A DNA stretch of 64,000 nt from the NCBI GenBank assembly GCA_022712855.1, contig JAFLJT010000206.1, positions 1 through 64,000 on the forward strand. The letters run 5' to 3'. Positions 46,470 to 57,178 of the stretch are shown here, piece by piece (positions within the stretch are counted from its first letter, which is position 1; the number at the start of each line of letters is the position of its first letter). The notes under the pieces are model-generated. The model had not been told where the DNA came from, ran no database searches, and saw only the letters and a list, made by a program, of their open reading frames with translations. The translations under genes and the position numbers were made by a program. The DNA is from Pseudodesulfovibrio sp. (GTDB lineage Bacteria; Desulfobacterota; Desulfovibrionia; Desulfovibrionales; Desulfovibrionaceae).

Positions 46470-46737
46470 CATCAAACGTTTTGGGTTCGCTTGGGGGGCT
46501 ACGGCGACTCTATTGTACCTTGGATGCGTCTTTGTAATGGCAGTCCTCGGCAAGGAAGGGAGTATCGATTTCTTTAACCGGCTTTTGCACGGGATCGATG
46601 TCGCATCCATAATCCGTATGAACATGCCTCTGTCAGAAATGTTCATGGGCCTTGCCGAGACCTTCATTCTCGGTTGGCTGATCGGAGCCACGATTGCCAG
46701 CCTGTACAATCTTACCCTCAGGTCTTCCAAGAGTTGA
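46456..46737 (+). CDS. Small membrane protein (DUF5676-like)
   Basis: TINIKRFGFAWGATATLLYLGCVFVMAVLGKEG...LSEMFMGLAETFILGWLIGATIASLYN. Confidence 0.65.
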   Translation: MGTINIKRFGFAWGATATLLYLGCVFVMAVLGKEGSIDFFNRLLHGIDVASIIRMNMPLSEMFMGLAETFILGWLIGATIASLYNLTLRSSKS

Positions 46738-46749
46738 ACAGGGTGTATC

Positions 46750-47505
46750 GTGAGAAATGATGCCAAAATAAGATTCAGCCTCCTGGCTGTTTTCATGGGC
46801 TTGTTCATCCTGACCGGATATGCATCAGGCGGAAAATCTCTTGAGTTGGGGCTGTCGTTTTTGGAGTTCCGACAAGGAGAAGTCCCCGATGGGTGGACTC
46901 TCAGAAAGCGCCCATTCCTGACGACGGGAAAAGCCCAATGGGTTGAAAAAGATGGCATCAAGGCGGTGGAACTGTCTTCAAACGCAGCTCTCACATTCCT
47001 TGAAAAAACCGTGTCCATAGACCTCAAAGAGTACCCATGGGTTTCCTGGCAGTGGCGAGTGGACAATATCCTGCCCGGCATTGATGAGCGGACGAAGCAA
47101 GGCGACGATCATCCTATACGTATCTTTTTCGTATTTGAACCAGATCCGTCCAAACAGTCCTTTTGGTTCCGAATGAAGCGGATACTGTACCTTGACTTGT
47201 ATCACGGCCATCCAATGGGCGGACGTTTTACCGAATACCTCTGGAGTAGCCACCTGGAAGAAGGGACCATCATGGCCGACCCCGGTAAGCCAAAACAAAA
47301 ACTGATTGTTGTGGAGGGGGGAGATCAAAACATAGGCAAATGGCTTTTTTATGAAAGAAACCTCTATAAGGATTTTGTGGACCTTTACGGAGAGGAGCCT
47401 CGAAAGCTCATTTTTATAGGCATCCTGAATGACATGGATCAAACCGGCGGAAAAGCGGTCAGCTACATCGTGGATTTATGTTTCAGCAAAACCGGCAAAC
47501 ACTAG
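46750..47505 (+). CDS. DUF3047-like protein
   Basis: YPWVSWQWRVDNILPGIDERTKQGDDHPIRIFFVFE. Confidence 0.75.
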   Translation: MRNDAKIRFSLLAVFMGLFILTGYASGGKSLELGLSFLEFRQGEVPDGWTLRKRPFLTTGKAQWVEKDGIKAVELSSNAALTFLEKTVSIDLKEYPWVSWQWRVDNILPGIDERTKQGDDHPIRIFFVFEPDPSKQSFWFRMKRILYLDLYHGHPMGGRFTEYLWSSHLEEGTIMADPGKPKQKLIVVEGGDQNIGKWLFYERNLYKDFVDLYGEEPRKLIFIGILNDMDQTGGKAVSYIVDLCFSKTGKH

Positions 47506-47524
47506 TAGGCTCGGAGAATAAATT

Positions 47525-48172
47525 ATGGAAACGCAAGGATTGCCGCTTGGCGGTCAATGGGGACTGGTTATCATAATGAGTTTGGTGGGGACATGGGTCG
47601 TCTTCAGATACCTTGTGCCCAAAAGCTGGAAGGAATGGCGTAACGCCGGGCTGGTTCAGGCCTTTCTTATCGCTTTATATGCTGAAATGTATGGTTTCCC
47701 GCTGACGATATACTTTCTGACGTCCTATCTTGATCTGAATATTCCTTGGATTCATTTACGCGGTCATCTCTGGTCCACATTGTTGGGCCTTGGCGACACC
47801 GGAGCCATCATCGAAATGATGCTTGGCCTGAGTGTGACGTTGATCGGCCTATTCATGCTCATGCGGGGATGGAGGCAAATCTATCAAGGCAGCAAAGAGG
47901 GAATTCTTGTCACGGGCGGTTTGTACCAATACATGCGGCATCCCCAGTATACAGCCATATTCATCGCCATGACAGGACAGCTCATACATTGGCCCACGGT
48001 CCCAACCCTGGTACTCTTCCCGATCATCGTCTTCGCGTACTATCGGCTGGCGCTCCGCGAGGAAAAAGTCATGCTCGATGCTTTCGGCGATGAGTACAGA
48101 AAATACATGCTGAACGTCCCAAGGTTCATTCCAAAACGTGAACACTGGGCAGATGCCGTTGATGACGAGTGA
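47525..48172 (+). CDS. Isoprenylcysteine carboxyl methyltransferase-family membrane protein
   Basis: VTGGLYQYMRHPQYTAIFIAMTGQLIHWPT...LALREEKVMLDAFGDEYRKYMLNVPRFIP. Confidence 0.85.
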   Translation: METQGLPLGGQWGLVIIMSLVGTWVVFRYLVPKSWKEWRNAGLVQAFLIALYAEMYGFPLTIYFLTSYLDLNIPWIHLRGHLWSTLLGLGDTGAIIEMMLGLSVTLIGLFMLMRGWRQIYQGSKEGILVTGGLYQYMRHPQYTAIFIAMTGQLIHWPTVPTLVLFPIIVFAYYRLALREEKVMLDAFGDEYRKYMLNVPRFIPKREHWADAVDDE

Positions 48173-48264
48173 ATAGTTGGAAAGTTCTTAAGCCTTGTTT
48201 CCTCACTCCCTGTCGATGGCGGTATAAGTAGTTCGTGTTAACTTTCCATTGAAGGAGTTCTGTC

Positions 48265-48585
48265 ATGGATGAAAGAATGATTACCCTTACGATTCTGGTG
48301 ATTGTGGTCGCAGCTGGTGTGTATTTCATGGCTAAAAGAAAGGGTGGCGGCGGAGGCGGTTGTTGCGGTGGACACGCACATGGCGGCCATGATGCTGACA
48401 GCGGAAGTGATGCCGATGCTAAGAATGCAAAGGATCCGATTTGCGGAATGGATGTAAAAATAACAGATGAAACATTGCAGAGCAGTTATAAGGATAAGAC
48501 TTACTACTTTTGCTCAAGTTCTTGTGTAGAAAAGTTTGAGAAGGAGCCTCAGATGTGGATTGGAGATGAAACGGATGAAAAGTAG
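48265..48585 (+). CDS. Membrane-anchored YHS-domain protein
   Basis: GGGGGGCCGGHAHGGHDADSG...DPICGMDVKITDETLQSSYKDKTYYFCSSSCVEKFEKEPQMW. Confidence 0.85.
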   Translation: MDERMITLTILVIVVAAGVYFMAKRKGGGGGGCCGGHAHGGHDADSGSDADAKNAKDPICGMDVKITDETLQSSYKDKTYYFCSSSCVEKFEKEPQMWIGDETDEK

Positions 48586-48619
48586 AGCCTGAAATCTCGG
48601 CTGAATAAAAGGGAATGAC

Positions 48620-49534
48620 ATGGCACTTTCACAAAAAACCAAAGTTCTTGCTATTGGCATATCCAGTAGCATTATCCTTCTTGCGATCTTCGTGACCGTC
48701 ATTCTGGTCTCGGTCCCTCTCGAATTCGCTGCCGAAGAGTTTTCAAGGCTCTGGTACTGGGTTCTGATCCTGGCTACAGGGTTCGGTTTTCAAGTAGGGT
48801 TGTTTACCCATGTCAGGCTCAGCGTTCATGAAAAAATGCGAGGAGAAACCGCCAGTGTCGCTGCTACAGGAGCCATCTCCACTGGCTCGATGGTGGCGTG
48901 CTGCAGCCATGCCATTGTCAATATTCTCCCCTTGATAGGCGTCTCCGCAGCAGCGGTCTTTCTTGCGACGTTCCAACTCCCACTCATTCTCCTCGGTGTT
49001 TTTTCCAACCTAGTCGGAATAACCGTCATGCTTGGCGTTGTTCAGAAGCATGAGCTGGCGGGTGAAAGCGTTCTTCTCAACACAATCGTGAGGTACGATA
49101 TGAAAAAGCTCAGAAATATCATGATCGCCATTTCCATTGCCGCAGTGGCAAGTGCATTCATGGTCACATCAGCAATGGCAACTGGGGGCGGAAGTCTTAT
49201 CGCCGAGGGCCTTTCGAGCGAAAGTGATCGCGCTAAAGGTGTTACCGTTTCCGTCGCTCCCCAAGATGTGTATGTCGGAACTCCCGTCGCATTCAAGATC
49301 GGCCTGAGTACACACTCCGTGGATCTCACGTATGAGTTAACTGAAATTGCGACCCTTGAAGACAATATGGGCAACACATACCAACCCGCAGCATGGGCTG
49401 GCGACCCGCCCGGCGGTCATCACCGATCCGGCGTTCTGACTTTCCCATTTCTGAAAGATGGGGCGAAATCCATGAAGCTCACCCTGCGTGGTATTGCAGG
49501 CGTTCCGGAACGAGTCTTCGAGTGGAAATTCTAA
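48620..49534 (+). CDS. Membrane protein with periplasmic C-terminal domain, metal-island associated
   Basis: Multiple TMs with GSMVACCSHAIVNILPLIGVSAAAVFLATFQ; soluble C-terminal region. Confidence 0.65.
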   Translation: MALSQKTKVLAIGISSSIILLAIFVTVILVSVPLEFAAEEFSRLWYWVLILATGFGFQVGLFTHVRLSVHEKMRGETASVAATGAISTGSMVACCSHAIVNILPLIGVSAAAVFLATFQLPLILLGVFSNLVGITVMLGVVQKHELAGESVLLNTIVRYDMKKLRNIMIAISIAAVASAFMVTSAMATGGGSLIAEGLSSESDRAKGVTVSVAPQDVYVGTPVAFKIGLSTHSVDLTYELTEIATLEDNMGNTYQPAAWAGDPPGGHHRSGVLTFPFLKDGAKSMKLTLRGIAGVPERVFEWKF

Positions 49535-49569
49535 CGATCAGCACTTAGATCAACTACGGGGAGGCGGTC

Positions 49570-52029
49570 ATGAGCGATTGTTGTCATGGCAAGCATTCGG
49601 ATACGCACACACCAGATTCTCAATCAGAAAACAAAGACCCTGTCTGCGGAATGGATGTCGAACCCAAGAACACTCCATTCAAGACGTCATATGAGGGTGT
49701 GGATTACTGCTTCTGCAGTGAAGGCTGCATGGAGAAGTTCGTCAAATGCCCCCATAGATATATTGGGAAAGAAGCTCAAGCTTTCAGTGAGCCCACTCCT
49801 TCTGGCGGTGGAGATTATATCTGTCCCATGTGTCCGGAAGTCCGACAGGAAGGCCCCGGTTCCTGTCCTATGTGCGGCATGGCCTTGGAGCCGGAAATTC
49901 CTACACTCGGCGTAACTAAATACACTTGCCCAATGCACCCGGAAGTCGTGCAGGATGGCCCCGGCAGTTGTCTCAAGTGCGGCATGGCGCTGGAGTCCAT
50001 GTCCGTTGATGCGGATGAAGAAAACCCCGAATATGACTTCATGCGGCTTCGTTTCTGGATATCCGCTCTGTTCTCCATCCCTCTGGTTATCATCGCAATG
50101 CGCCCAATGATCCCTGGCGGCGACATTCTTGATCGCCTGGCTTCACAAGAAACATATCACTGGCTTGAACTGATACTTGCAACCCCCGTCGTTCTTTGGG
50201 GCGGCTGGGTATTCTATGTCCGTGCCGTGCAGTCGGTCATCAATCAAAACCTCAACATGTTCACTCTGATTGGATTGGGAACATCAGTGGCATACATCTA
50301 CAGCCTTATAGCCGTACTGTTTCCCGACATATTCCCGGCCTCCTTCCGCGACGAGTCCGGAACCGTCGCGGTGTATTTCGAGGCAGCTGCGGTCATCGTC
50401 ACCCTCGTTTTGTTGGGTCAGATGATGGAACTCAAAGCCAGAGGGCAGACCGGTGCGGCCATCAAGGCCCTGCTTGGACTGGCTCCCAAGACGGCCAGAA
50501 AGGTGTCCGAGGACGGGAGTGAGGAAGACATCCCGCTGGAACAGGTCGTGGTCGGTGACAAACTGCGTGTACGCCCTGGAGAGAAGATTCCCGTCGATGG
50601 TGCGGTTGTCGACGGTACCAGTAATGTGGACGAAGCAATGATTACAGGAGAGCCTCTTCCTGTTGCAAAATCGATGGGAGACAATGTCGTTGGAGCGACT
50701 GTGAACGGCAATGGTTCTCTGATCATGGAAGCTGAAAAGGTCGGTGCGGATACTTTGCTGTCCCAGATCGTCCGCATGGTTGCCGAAGCGCAACGAAGCC
50801 GTGCTCCAATCCAGAAACTTGCGGACTCGGTCGCCGGAGTGTTCGTTCCAGCCGTCGTCGGTGCGGCACTGATAGCCTTTGCCGTCTTCGCTCTATACGG
50901 ACCGGAACCGCGTATGGGGCACGCCATCATTGTAGCGGTGTCCGTCCTTATTATCGCCTGCCCCTGTGCGCTGGGTCTTGCCACTCCCATGTCGATCATG
51001 GTTGCCATGGGCAAGGGAGCATCCGCAGGAGTTTTGTTCAAAAACGCTGAGGCCATCGAGACATTCAGAAAAGTGGACACATTGGTCGTCGACAAGACAG
51101 GCACTTTGACCGAGGGCAAACCTAAACTGACCAATGTTGAGATTGTCGGCGATATAGATGAAGTAACTTTTCTGACTCTGGTCGGAAGTGTCGAACGTAG
51201 TAGCGAACATCCTTTGGCGGAAGCCATAGCTGATGGGGCAATTCAGCGAGGAGCAACCTTCAAGGAAGTCGAAAGATTTGAATCCCATACCGGCAAAGGC
51301 GTGAGTGCCATGGTTGATGAGCGTGCCGTCCTTCTTGGAAATGTGAAGCTGATGGATGAGAGTGACGTTGATACAAAGGAACTCATTGATCAGGCGGAAG
51401 CTTTGCGTAGTGAGGGGCAAACCGTCATGTTCGCCGCAATCGATGGGAAAGCCGCTGGCTTGCTTTGCGTTGCCGACCCGATCAAGGAAACCACGTCTCA
51501 GGCCATCAAGGCACTGCATGATGAGGGGCTGCGCATCGTCATGCTGACCGGAGACACGAAAACCACAGCCAAGGCAGTTGCAGCCAAACTGGGACTTGAT
51601 GATGTTGTTGCGGAAGTCCTGCCGGACGAGAAAGCCGCCACGGTCAAACGTCTTCAGGGTGAAGGACACATAGTTGCCATGGCCGGAGACGGAATCAACG
51701 ATGCCCCGGCACTGGCTCAGGCCCATGTCGGCGTTGCCATGGGTACAGGGACAGACGTGGCCATGGAAAGTGCCAGTGTCACATTGGTGAAGGGCGACCT
51801 GAGAGGCATTGTTCGTGCCAGAAAGCTGAGCCGTGCCACCATGAAGAATATCAAACAGAACTTGTTCTTCGCTTTTATTTACAATGCACTTGGCGTCCCT
51901 ATCGCAGGCGGGGTACTCTACCCCATATTCGGAGTATTCCTTAACCCCATGATAGCGGCAGCCGCCATGAGCTTCAGTTCGGTTTCCGTTATCGTAAACG
52001 CACTTCGCCTCAGAGGGACACGCATATGA
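49570..52029 (+). CDS. Heavy-metal (Cu/Ag) translocating P-type ATPase with N-terminal YHS and two HMBD-type motifs
   Basis: [23 protein letters not shown]...[10 protein letters not shown] and YTCPMHPEV...[40 protein letters not shown]. Confidence 0.95.
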   Translation: MSDCCHGKHSDTHTPDSQSENKDPVCGMDVEPKNTPFKTSYEGVDYCFCSEGCMEKFVKCPHRYIGKEAQAFSEPTPSGGGDYICPMCPEVRQEGPGSCPMCGMALEPEIPTLGVTKYTCPMHPEVVQDGPGSCLKCGMALESMSVDADEENPEYDFMRLRFWISALFSIPLVIIAMRPMIPGGDILDRLASQETYHWLELILATPVVLWGGWVFYVRAVQSVINQNLNMFTLIGLGTSVAYIYSLIAVLFPDIFPASFRDESGTVAVYFEAAAVIVTLVLLGQMMELKARGQTGAAIKALLGLAPKTARKVSEDGSEEDIPLEQVVVGDKLRVRPGEKIPVDGAVVDGTSNVDEAMITGEPLPVAKSMGDNVVGATVNGNGSLIMEAEKVGADTLLSQIVRMVAEAQRSRAPIQKLADSVAGVFVPAVVGAALIAFAVFALYGPEPRMGHAIIVAVSVLIIACPCALGLATPMSIMVAMGKGASAGVLFKNAEAIETFRKVDTLVVDKTGTLTEGKPKLTNVEIVGDIDEVTFLTLVGSVERSSEHPLAEAIADGAIQRGATFKEVERFESHTGKGVSAMVDERAVLLGNVKLMDESDVDTKELIDQAEALRSEGQTVMFAAIDGKAAGLLCVADPIKETTSQAIKALHDEGLRIVMLTGDTKTTAKAVAAKLGLDDVVAEVLPDEKAATVKRLQGEGHIVAMAGDGINDAPALAQAHVGVAMGTGTDVAMESASVTLVKGDLRGIVRARKLSRATMKNIKQNLFFAFIYNALGVPIAGGVLYPIFGVFLNPMIAAAAMSFSSVSVIVNALRLRGTRI

Positions 52030-52562
52030 TCACATTCCAAAGAGCATATATGTACAACACGTGGTTCGCGCTTTTTCTGCTGATATCCATTTTTGCGACC
52101 CCTGTATTCGCCGACTCTGATTCTGGGCACGACGAAACGGCCGAGAAAGGCATGGATGAGTTTTTTAAAGGGGCCTCTCAAAAGAATGGCTGGAGCATCT
52201 TCTACGAAGGGATGACCCTTCAAGGAAAACGGATCGAGATAGCCGGTGGTCCTCATTGGCTCTCCATGCATGGCGGAGGCTGTGCCAGTTGCCATGGAGA
52301 AAAGGGACAAGGCGGATTCACTCCCATGATGTGCAACAAAAAGACACCGCCCATATATCTCAAGGCTCTTATGGGGAGTGAACATGAGCATAATGGCATG
52401 AAAGAGAAACATACGCCGTACACCATCAAGACCATCAGGCGGGCCTTGGAGTTTTCCATCAATCCGGCGGCCGAGCGCCTCGATCCCTGCATGCCCAAAT
52501 GGTATCTATGGGACGACGATTTCAGGGACCTGCTTTTCTATCTGAAAATGATTGGTGAATAG
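52026..52562 (+). CDS. Secreted c-type cytochrome-like protein
   Basis: Signal peptide, heme motif CASCHG; overlaps ATPase stop (ATGA). Confidence 0.75.
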   Translation: MITFQRAYMYNTWFALFLLISIFATPVFADSDSGHDETAEKGMDEFFKGASQKNGWSIFYEGMTLQGKRIEIAGGPHWLSMHGGGCASCHGEKGQGGFTPMMCNKKTPPIYLKALMGSEHEHNGMKEKHTPYTIKTIRRALEFSINPAAERLDPCMPKWYLWDDDFRDLLFYLKMIGE

Positions 52563-52630
52563 AAAAATTCCCATCCGAAAAACGGATCACCCAACGTACT
52601 TCTTGGAAAGAGGTAAGGAGAAGGGTTGAG

Positions 52631-54031
52631 ATGACAAAGAGCGATTTGATAATCCTCGGTGGTGGCTCAGCAGGAGTTGCTGCAGCAATACGTGCTCAAG
52701 AACTGGGCGCGCGCGTCACCCTCATCAATGAAGGAATCATCGGCGGGACCTGCGTCAATACCGGCTGCGTCCCTTCAAAGACGCTGATTCGTGCCGCAGA
52801 GGCTCATCACCGAACCGGGAATCACCTTTTTGCTGGCATTGAAAGTTCGTCCCGCATTATGGATTTTGGGGCGATCATCCGCCAGAAGGACGAACTCGTC
52901 GATTCACTCCGAAAAGCGAAGTATAGTGATGTGCTGGCACAGTACGACACGATCAAGAGAGTCGAAGGACAAGCCAGGTTTCTTGCGCCTGACATCATCA
53001 TGGCAAGTGGGCAGAAATACAATGCGCCAAAGATAATTGTGGCGACAGGAGCGCGTCCTTGGCTTCCACAGATCCCCGGCTTGCAGGACGTTAACCCTTT
53101 GACCAGCACCTCTGTTCTCGAATTGGATCGTCTCCCTGAATCAATGGTCATCCTCGGAGGACGATACATTGGCCTTGAATATGCCCAGATGCTGGCCCGG
53201 TTGGGAACACAAGTGACCCTTCTTCAGAGAAGCGACTACATCCTGCCAACTGAAGACGAAGACGTTTTGGGAGAATTGACTAAGTATTTGTCCAACGAGT
53301 CCATTCAAATCCATACGGGAGTCCATGTTGAGGAAGTTCACAGCGATGGGGACGGCGTATCTGTGAATGCCATAAAAGATGGCAAGAAATACGTTGTCAC
53401 GGCTGAACGAATTCTTTGCGCTACAGGAAGGCGTCCTGTGACCAATGATATGGGCTTGGAGGACATTGGAATACGTGTGGGGCAAGACGGTGAATTGTTC
53501 GTCAACGACACCCTCCAAACAAACCAGCCTGGAATATATGGCGCAGGAGATGTCGTCGGTGACCCTGCTTTTGTTTACACGGCGGCCTATGAAGGCCGCT
53601 TGGCTGTGGACAATGCTTTAGGGGAAAAGCCCACGCAACGTGATTACACAGCTCTCCCGTGGGTCATCTTTACCGATCCTCAAATCGCTGGTGTCGGTTT
53701 AAACGAGAAGGACGCAGCAGAACGTGGGCTGGCAGTCGATGTAGCCAAACTGGAGCTGAAGGATGTTCCGCGAGCATTGGCGGCTCGAGACACACGAGGC
53801 TTTATCAAGTTGATTAAACAACGTGGAAGCGACACGCTGCTTGGAGCACGCATTCTGGCACCTGAAGGCGGTGAACAAATCATGGAGGCGGCGCTGGCGA
53901 TCCGACACGGTATCGGCGTTTCTGAACTCGCATCTGCGTTTCACCCCTATCTGACACAATCTGAAGGGGTCAAACTCTGTGCCCAGAGTTTTGAAAGGGA
54001 CGTGAAGAAGCTGTCATGCTGTTCGGCGTGA
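52631..54031 (+). CDS. merA: Mercuric reductase (MerA, lacking NmerA domain)
   Basis: GGTCVNTGCVPSKTLIRAAEA, FAD/NAD motifs, C-terminal HPYLTQSEGVKLCAQSFERDVKKLSCCSA. Confidence 0.9.
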   Translation: MTKSDLIILGGGSAGVAAAIRAQELGARVTLINEGIIGGTCVNTGCVPSKTLIRAAEAHHRTGNHLFAGIESSSRIMDFGAIIRQKDELVDSLRKAKYSDVLAQYDTIKRVEGQARFLAPDIIMASGQKYNAPKIIVATGARPWLPQIPGLQDVNPLTSTSVLELDRLPESMVILGGRYIGLEYAQMLARLGTQVTLLQRSDYILPTEDEDVLGELTKYLSNESIQIHTGVHVEEVHSDGDGVSVNAIKDGKKYVVTAERILCATGRRPVTNDMGLEDIGIRVGQDGELFVNDTLQTNQPGIYGAGDVVGDPAFVYTAAYEGRLAVDNALGEKPTQRDYTALPWVIFTDPQIAGVGLNEKDAAERGLAVDVAKLELKDVPRALAARDTRGFIKLIKQRGSDTLLGARILAPEGGEQIMEAALAIRHGIGVSELASAFHPYLTQSEGVKLCAQSFERDVKKLSCCSA

Positions 54032-54061
54032 GAGAGTTCGTCACAGGCCTATCCCTGTCGA

Positions 54062-54427
54062 TTACGACTGCCCGGCTCTCCGGCCCAGGAAATAATTCCA
54101 GACGGAAGCGGAAAGCAAACCAGCAATGCCAAGCCATAGCAATATATTGACATAAAACGCGAAAGTGAACACCAGGACGGACACACCGCTTGCAATGTGA
54201 ACGCGCAAGGGCCCTGAATGGTTATGCCGTTTTTTGGTGGCATAAAGCCCGATGCCACCCACAATAAGGAAAACGACCAGAAGAGGTGCGAGAACTGCAT
54301 CGTTCACGATAAATCCGACCCCAAGGGCTGTGATCAGTGCGATGAGTGGCCCGAAACCCAAGCAGCATAGAAGTGTGAAAAACGAACCAGCAAAGCCGAT
54401 TTTATCTAAATAATTTTTAAACATCAT
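54062..54427 (-). CDS. MerC-like mercury transport membrane protein
   Basis: FFTLLCCLGFGPLIALITALGVGFIVNDAVLAPLLVVFLIVGGIGLYATKKRHNHSGP. Confidence 0.75.
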   Translation of the reverse strand: MMFKNYLDKIGFAGSFFTLLCCLGFGPLIALITALGVGFIVNDAVLAPLLVVFLIVGGIGLYATKKRHNHSGPLRVHIASGVSVLVFTFAFYVNILLWLGIAGLLSASVWNYFLGRRAGQS

Positions 54428-54556
54428 ACCGCTCCTTTAAGCCATATCTACTTGCACAAAAGAATGATTCCCCATGCCCTTTAATCTGCGGAAATCGACA
54501 CCCCCTGACCAGCGATGAAACCCACTTCACCCAGAGGACAAAGTGGGCCTTCTGTT

Positions 54557-54829
54557 TTAGTCATCAATGGGGACACCTAACCCCGATTCCTTCAACTTCC
54601 CCAGATCAATGCCTTGATCTGTACAGCAGGTCATGAGCTTACCGTCGATAACGACGGCAGGGACAGAGTTGATCCCAAGCTTGCGGGCTCGAGCTGCAAC
54701 ATCGGTGTCCTTCATGTCCAGAACTGACACTTCGCACGAAGAACACGCCTCGTTGCGTATCTGTTCGACAACGTCCATACAGAGCGGACACCCCGCACCA
54801 AACACCTCTATCTTTCTCTTGGTGGTCAT
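54557..54829 (-). CDS. Small thioredoxin/glutaredoxin-like protein
   Basis: IEVFGAGCPLCMDVVEQI...LGINSVPAVVIDGKLMTCC. Confidence 0.85.
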   Translation of the reverse strand: MTTKRKIEVFGAGCPLCMDVVEQIRNEACSSCEVSVLDMKDTDVAARARKLGINSVPAVVIDGKLMTCCTDQGIDLGKLKESGLGVPIDD

Positions 54830-55242
54830 GAAGACCTCCTCTTTTTATCATCAAGTGCCGCAAGAATCGGGCATCCATCAAGAGGACCGAGTCCAGGGCA
54901 ACTAGAAGCTAGCTTTCGTAGAGCTTCCTTAATTTCAAGCAACGATGCGATTCGATTTTCCACGTCGGTAATTTTATTTTCAATCCGAGCTTTTACATCG
55001 ATACACGAAGCGTCCATTTTCGTTCGTAACAATAAAAGTTCGGATATTTCCTTCAAAGAAAACCCCAGTCCCTGCGTCTGCTTTATAAAATAAATTCGGG
55101 CGACCGATTCGTCAGGAAAACGCCGGTGCCCTGACTCAGTACGCGGAGGAGCTGGAATAAGCCCTTTTCGTTCGTAGTACCGAATTGTTTCGATATTCAC
55201 ACCGGTCCTTTTGGCCAGTTGCCCAACTGTCAATCCTTCCAT
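54826..55242 (-). CDS. merR: MerR-family regulator, mercury type
   Basis: LTVGQLAKRTGVNIETIRYYERKGLIPAPPRTESGHRRF; C-terminal Cys pattern ASCID...SSCPGLGPLDGCPIL. Confidence 0.88.
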   Translation of the reverse strand: MEGLTVGQLAKRTGVNIETIRYYERKGLIPAPPRTESGHRRFPDESVARIYFIKQTQGLGFSLKEISELLLLRTKMDASCIDVKARIENKITDVENRIASLLEIKEALRKLASSCPGLGPLDGCPILAALDDKKRRSS

Positions 55243-55260
55243 GGCTCCTCCTTTGATATT

Positions 55261-55291
55261 AATATAAGACCTGTACTTTGGTACAGGTCAA
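55261..55291 (-). promoter_or_regulatory. MerR-type promoter/operator with 19-bp spacer
   Basis: Minus strand TTGACC-TGTACCAAAGTACAGGTCT-TATATT; dyad ACCTGTACcAAAGTACAGGT within spacer. Confidence 0.85.
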
Positions 55292-55411
55292 GAGCTCGTG
55301 CCTATTAATTACAAAAAGATGAATATATGTATCATACTGCTGATCGAGTAGATCTCGAGATGACGACTTCCGTGACCTTCTTTTCTACATGAAGAACATC
55401 GGAGAATAAAG

Positions 55412-55444
55412 AAAGGCCGCCCAGATCACTGGACGGCCTTTCTC
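55412..55444. terminator. Rho-independent terminator
   Basis: aaaggccgcccagatcactggacggcctttctc. Confidence 0.75.
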
Positions 55445-55459
55445 ATAATTGTTTATTCG

Positions 55460-56464
55460 TTACACTTCTGTTTGGCGAGGTACTATGACAGTAAACGTAG
55501 AACCGCTTCCAACCTCACTTCTCGCTGTGATGTCTCCACCAACTTCGCGCATTGTCTTCTTACAGGCCGCCAGACTGATTCCGCTCCCGCCCGCCTTGGT
55601 GGTATAAAACGGAGTGAATATCTTGCAGACCTGGTCTTCACTGATCCCGACGCCCTGGTCTTCAACCTGGACTGTGCAATGGTTGCCATGTCTATTGGTC
55701 GAGATGAAGACGCTGTTCCCTGGCTTGGAAATGTCCAACGCATTATCAAGCAGCTTGGACAGCACCCAGGATATGGCTGCCGGGTCAACCTGTGATGGGC
55801 AACCATTGACGTCATTTCGAACATCCAAGTTGATGTCCTGTTCCTTGAAACGCGACTGGTATCTTTGGGCCATCTCTTTCACCGCCTCATTGAGGTCGAC
55901 GGTAGTGATATGGAGGCTTTCCTTGGCTGCGTATTCGGTCATGGATTCAACAAGGTTGTCCATGGCGGCAAGTTCGCCTCTGAAATCCTTGTTCAACTGC
56001 GGATCGTTGAGTCCTTTGGCCTTATCGAAGAGACTTCGAATTGCATTGAGATTATCCTTGATTTCCCAACTGATAACCCCAGCGGTCTTGCCCAAAGTCC
56101 CGAGCCGTTCCGCTTCAACCAGCTCTTCGGTTCTACGACGCTGTCTATCTGAAAGCCACCCAAGGATGGATGCCACGAATATGAAGATTGTAACTTGAGA
56201 GATCGCAACAGGAACTGGCATTGCATGAGCGCTGTCAGCGGTCATACCTGTAATAAACAGGATGGAGATCGCAATAGAGGCCCATATGCCTATCTTCAAT
56301 CCGAACCAGAATGCTGCGAGCAAAATGGGTATGAAGAAAAGTTCTCGATGCAGGCCATGATGGCTAAAACTGCCTTGCAGGCCGCTGAAGTGCAGGGCGG
56401 TTATAACGCTGGTAATCAGAACCAATATCTGTATCTTCGTACTCATTTTCATTTCGATACTCAT
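55460..56464 (-). CDS. Membrane sensor histidine kinase
   Basis: TM segments; GKTAGVISWEIKDNLNAIRSLFD; VEDQGVGISEDQVCKIFTPFYTTKAGGSGISLAACKK. Confidence 0.85.
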   Translation of the reverse strand: MSIEMKMSTKIQILVLITSVITALHFSGLQGSFSHHGLHRELFFIPILLAAFWFGLKIGIWASIAISILFITGMTADSAHAMPVPVAISQVTIFIFVASILGWLSDRQRRRTEELVEAERLGTLGKTAGVISWEIKDNLNAIRSLFDKAKGLNDPQLNKDFRGELAAMDNLVESMTEYAAKESLHITTVDLNEAVKEMAQRYQSRFKEQDINLDVRNDVNGCPSQVDPAAISWVLSKLLDNALDISKPGNSVFISTNRHGNHCTVQVEDQGVGISEDQVCKIFTPFYTTKAGGSGISLAACKKTMREVGGDITARSEVGSGSTFTVIVPRQTEV

Positions 56465-56511
56465 AACAATCTCCTTATTCCGAAAAAGGGAAGCAGTGCC
56501 ACCAGTTGCTA

Positions 56512-56937
56512 CTAGTGCATCGAACGAATGGTGCCGCTGCTCTTTTCAACGATCAGGTGATCCACAACTGAGTCGTCCTTGGTCAGTATCTCGACCATGA
56601 AATCATCGTCTCGTTCCATAACAGTGCCTGTCTTGATATTGGGATTCCGGGCGATGTGATTGCTCGCCAGAGTTTCTGCATGATTTGCAGTCTCCACCAA
56701 GGCGGGTGTCTCGGAAGATTGTTCCGTTGTGGGAGCAGGCGGAGTTGTGGTTTGTTGTCCGCCCATCATGTCCTTGAATGTTTGCCCATTCATCATGTCG
56801 TTCATGCTTCCTATCATCCCACTGGAAGACCCTTGGCTGCCGCCGCCCATCATTGCCAGAGAAGGTGAAACAGCGATGATGGCAACAAACAGAATGGCTC
56901 CCAAGGCAATAGTAATTTTCTTTGTGGTGCAGTGCAT
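56512..56937 (-). CDS. Secreted Met-rich hypothetical protein
   Basis: Signal peptide then AMMGGGSQGSSSGMIGSMNDMMNGQTFKDMMGGQQ; sigma-54 promoter upstream. Confidence 0.7.
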   Translation of the reverse strand: MHCTTKKITIALGAILFVAIIAVSPSLAMMGGGSQGSSSGMIGSMNDMMNGQTFKDMMGGQQTTTPPAPTTEQSSETPALVETANHAETLASNHIARNPNIKTGTVMERDDDFMVEILTKDDSVVDHLIVEKSSGTIRSMH

Positions 56938-56990
56938 AAGAACTCCATGGTTTACCGAGACTCTCGGTGTTGATGTTATGCGTATGCATA

Positions 56991-57006
56991 GGCAAACCAC
57001 GTGCCA
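56991..57006 (-). promoter_or_regulatory. Sigma-54 (-24/-12) promoter
   Basis: Minus strand TGGCAC-GTGGT-TTGCC. Confidence 0.85.
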
Positions 57007-57104
57007 AATTGTCAGTTCGGGATAAAATGCTAGAAATTACGGTGTGATAGTTGTGAGATGTGGATAATGACAGGCCTTCAGTTCACCTGAAAGCGTTCAC
57101 CTGT

Positions 57105-57121
57105 GTGTCTAAAAAATGTAC
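57105..57121 (+). promoter_or_regulatory. Candidate enhancer (UAS) site, near
   Basis: GTGTCTAAAAAATGTAC. Confidence 0.5.
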
Positions 57122-57136
57122 ACACTGCACCAAGGT

Positions 57137-57153
57137 GGATAATTATTAGACAC
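57137..57153 (-). promoter_or_regulatory. Candidate enhancer (UAS) site, far
   Basis: Minus strand GTGTCTAATAATTATCC. Confidence 0.55.
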
Positions 57154-57178
57154 CTAAGGAGGCTATGAAAGGAGAAAG

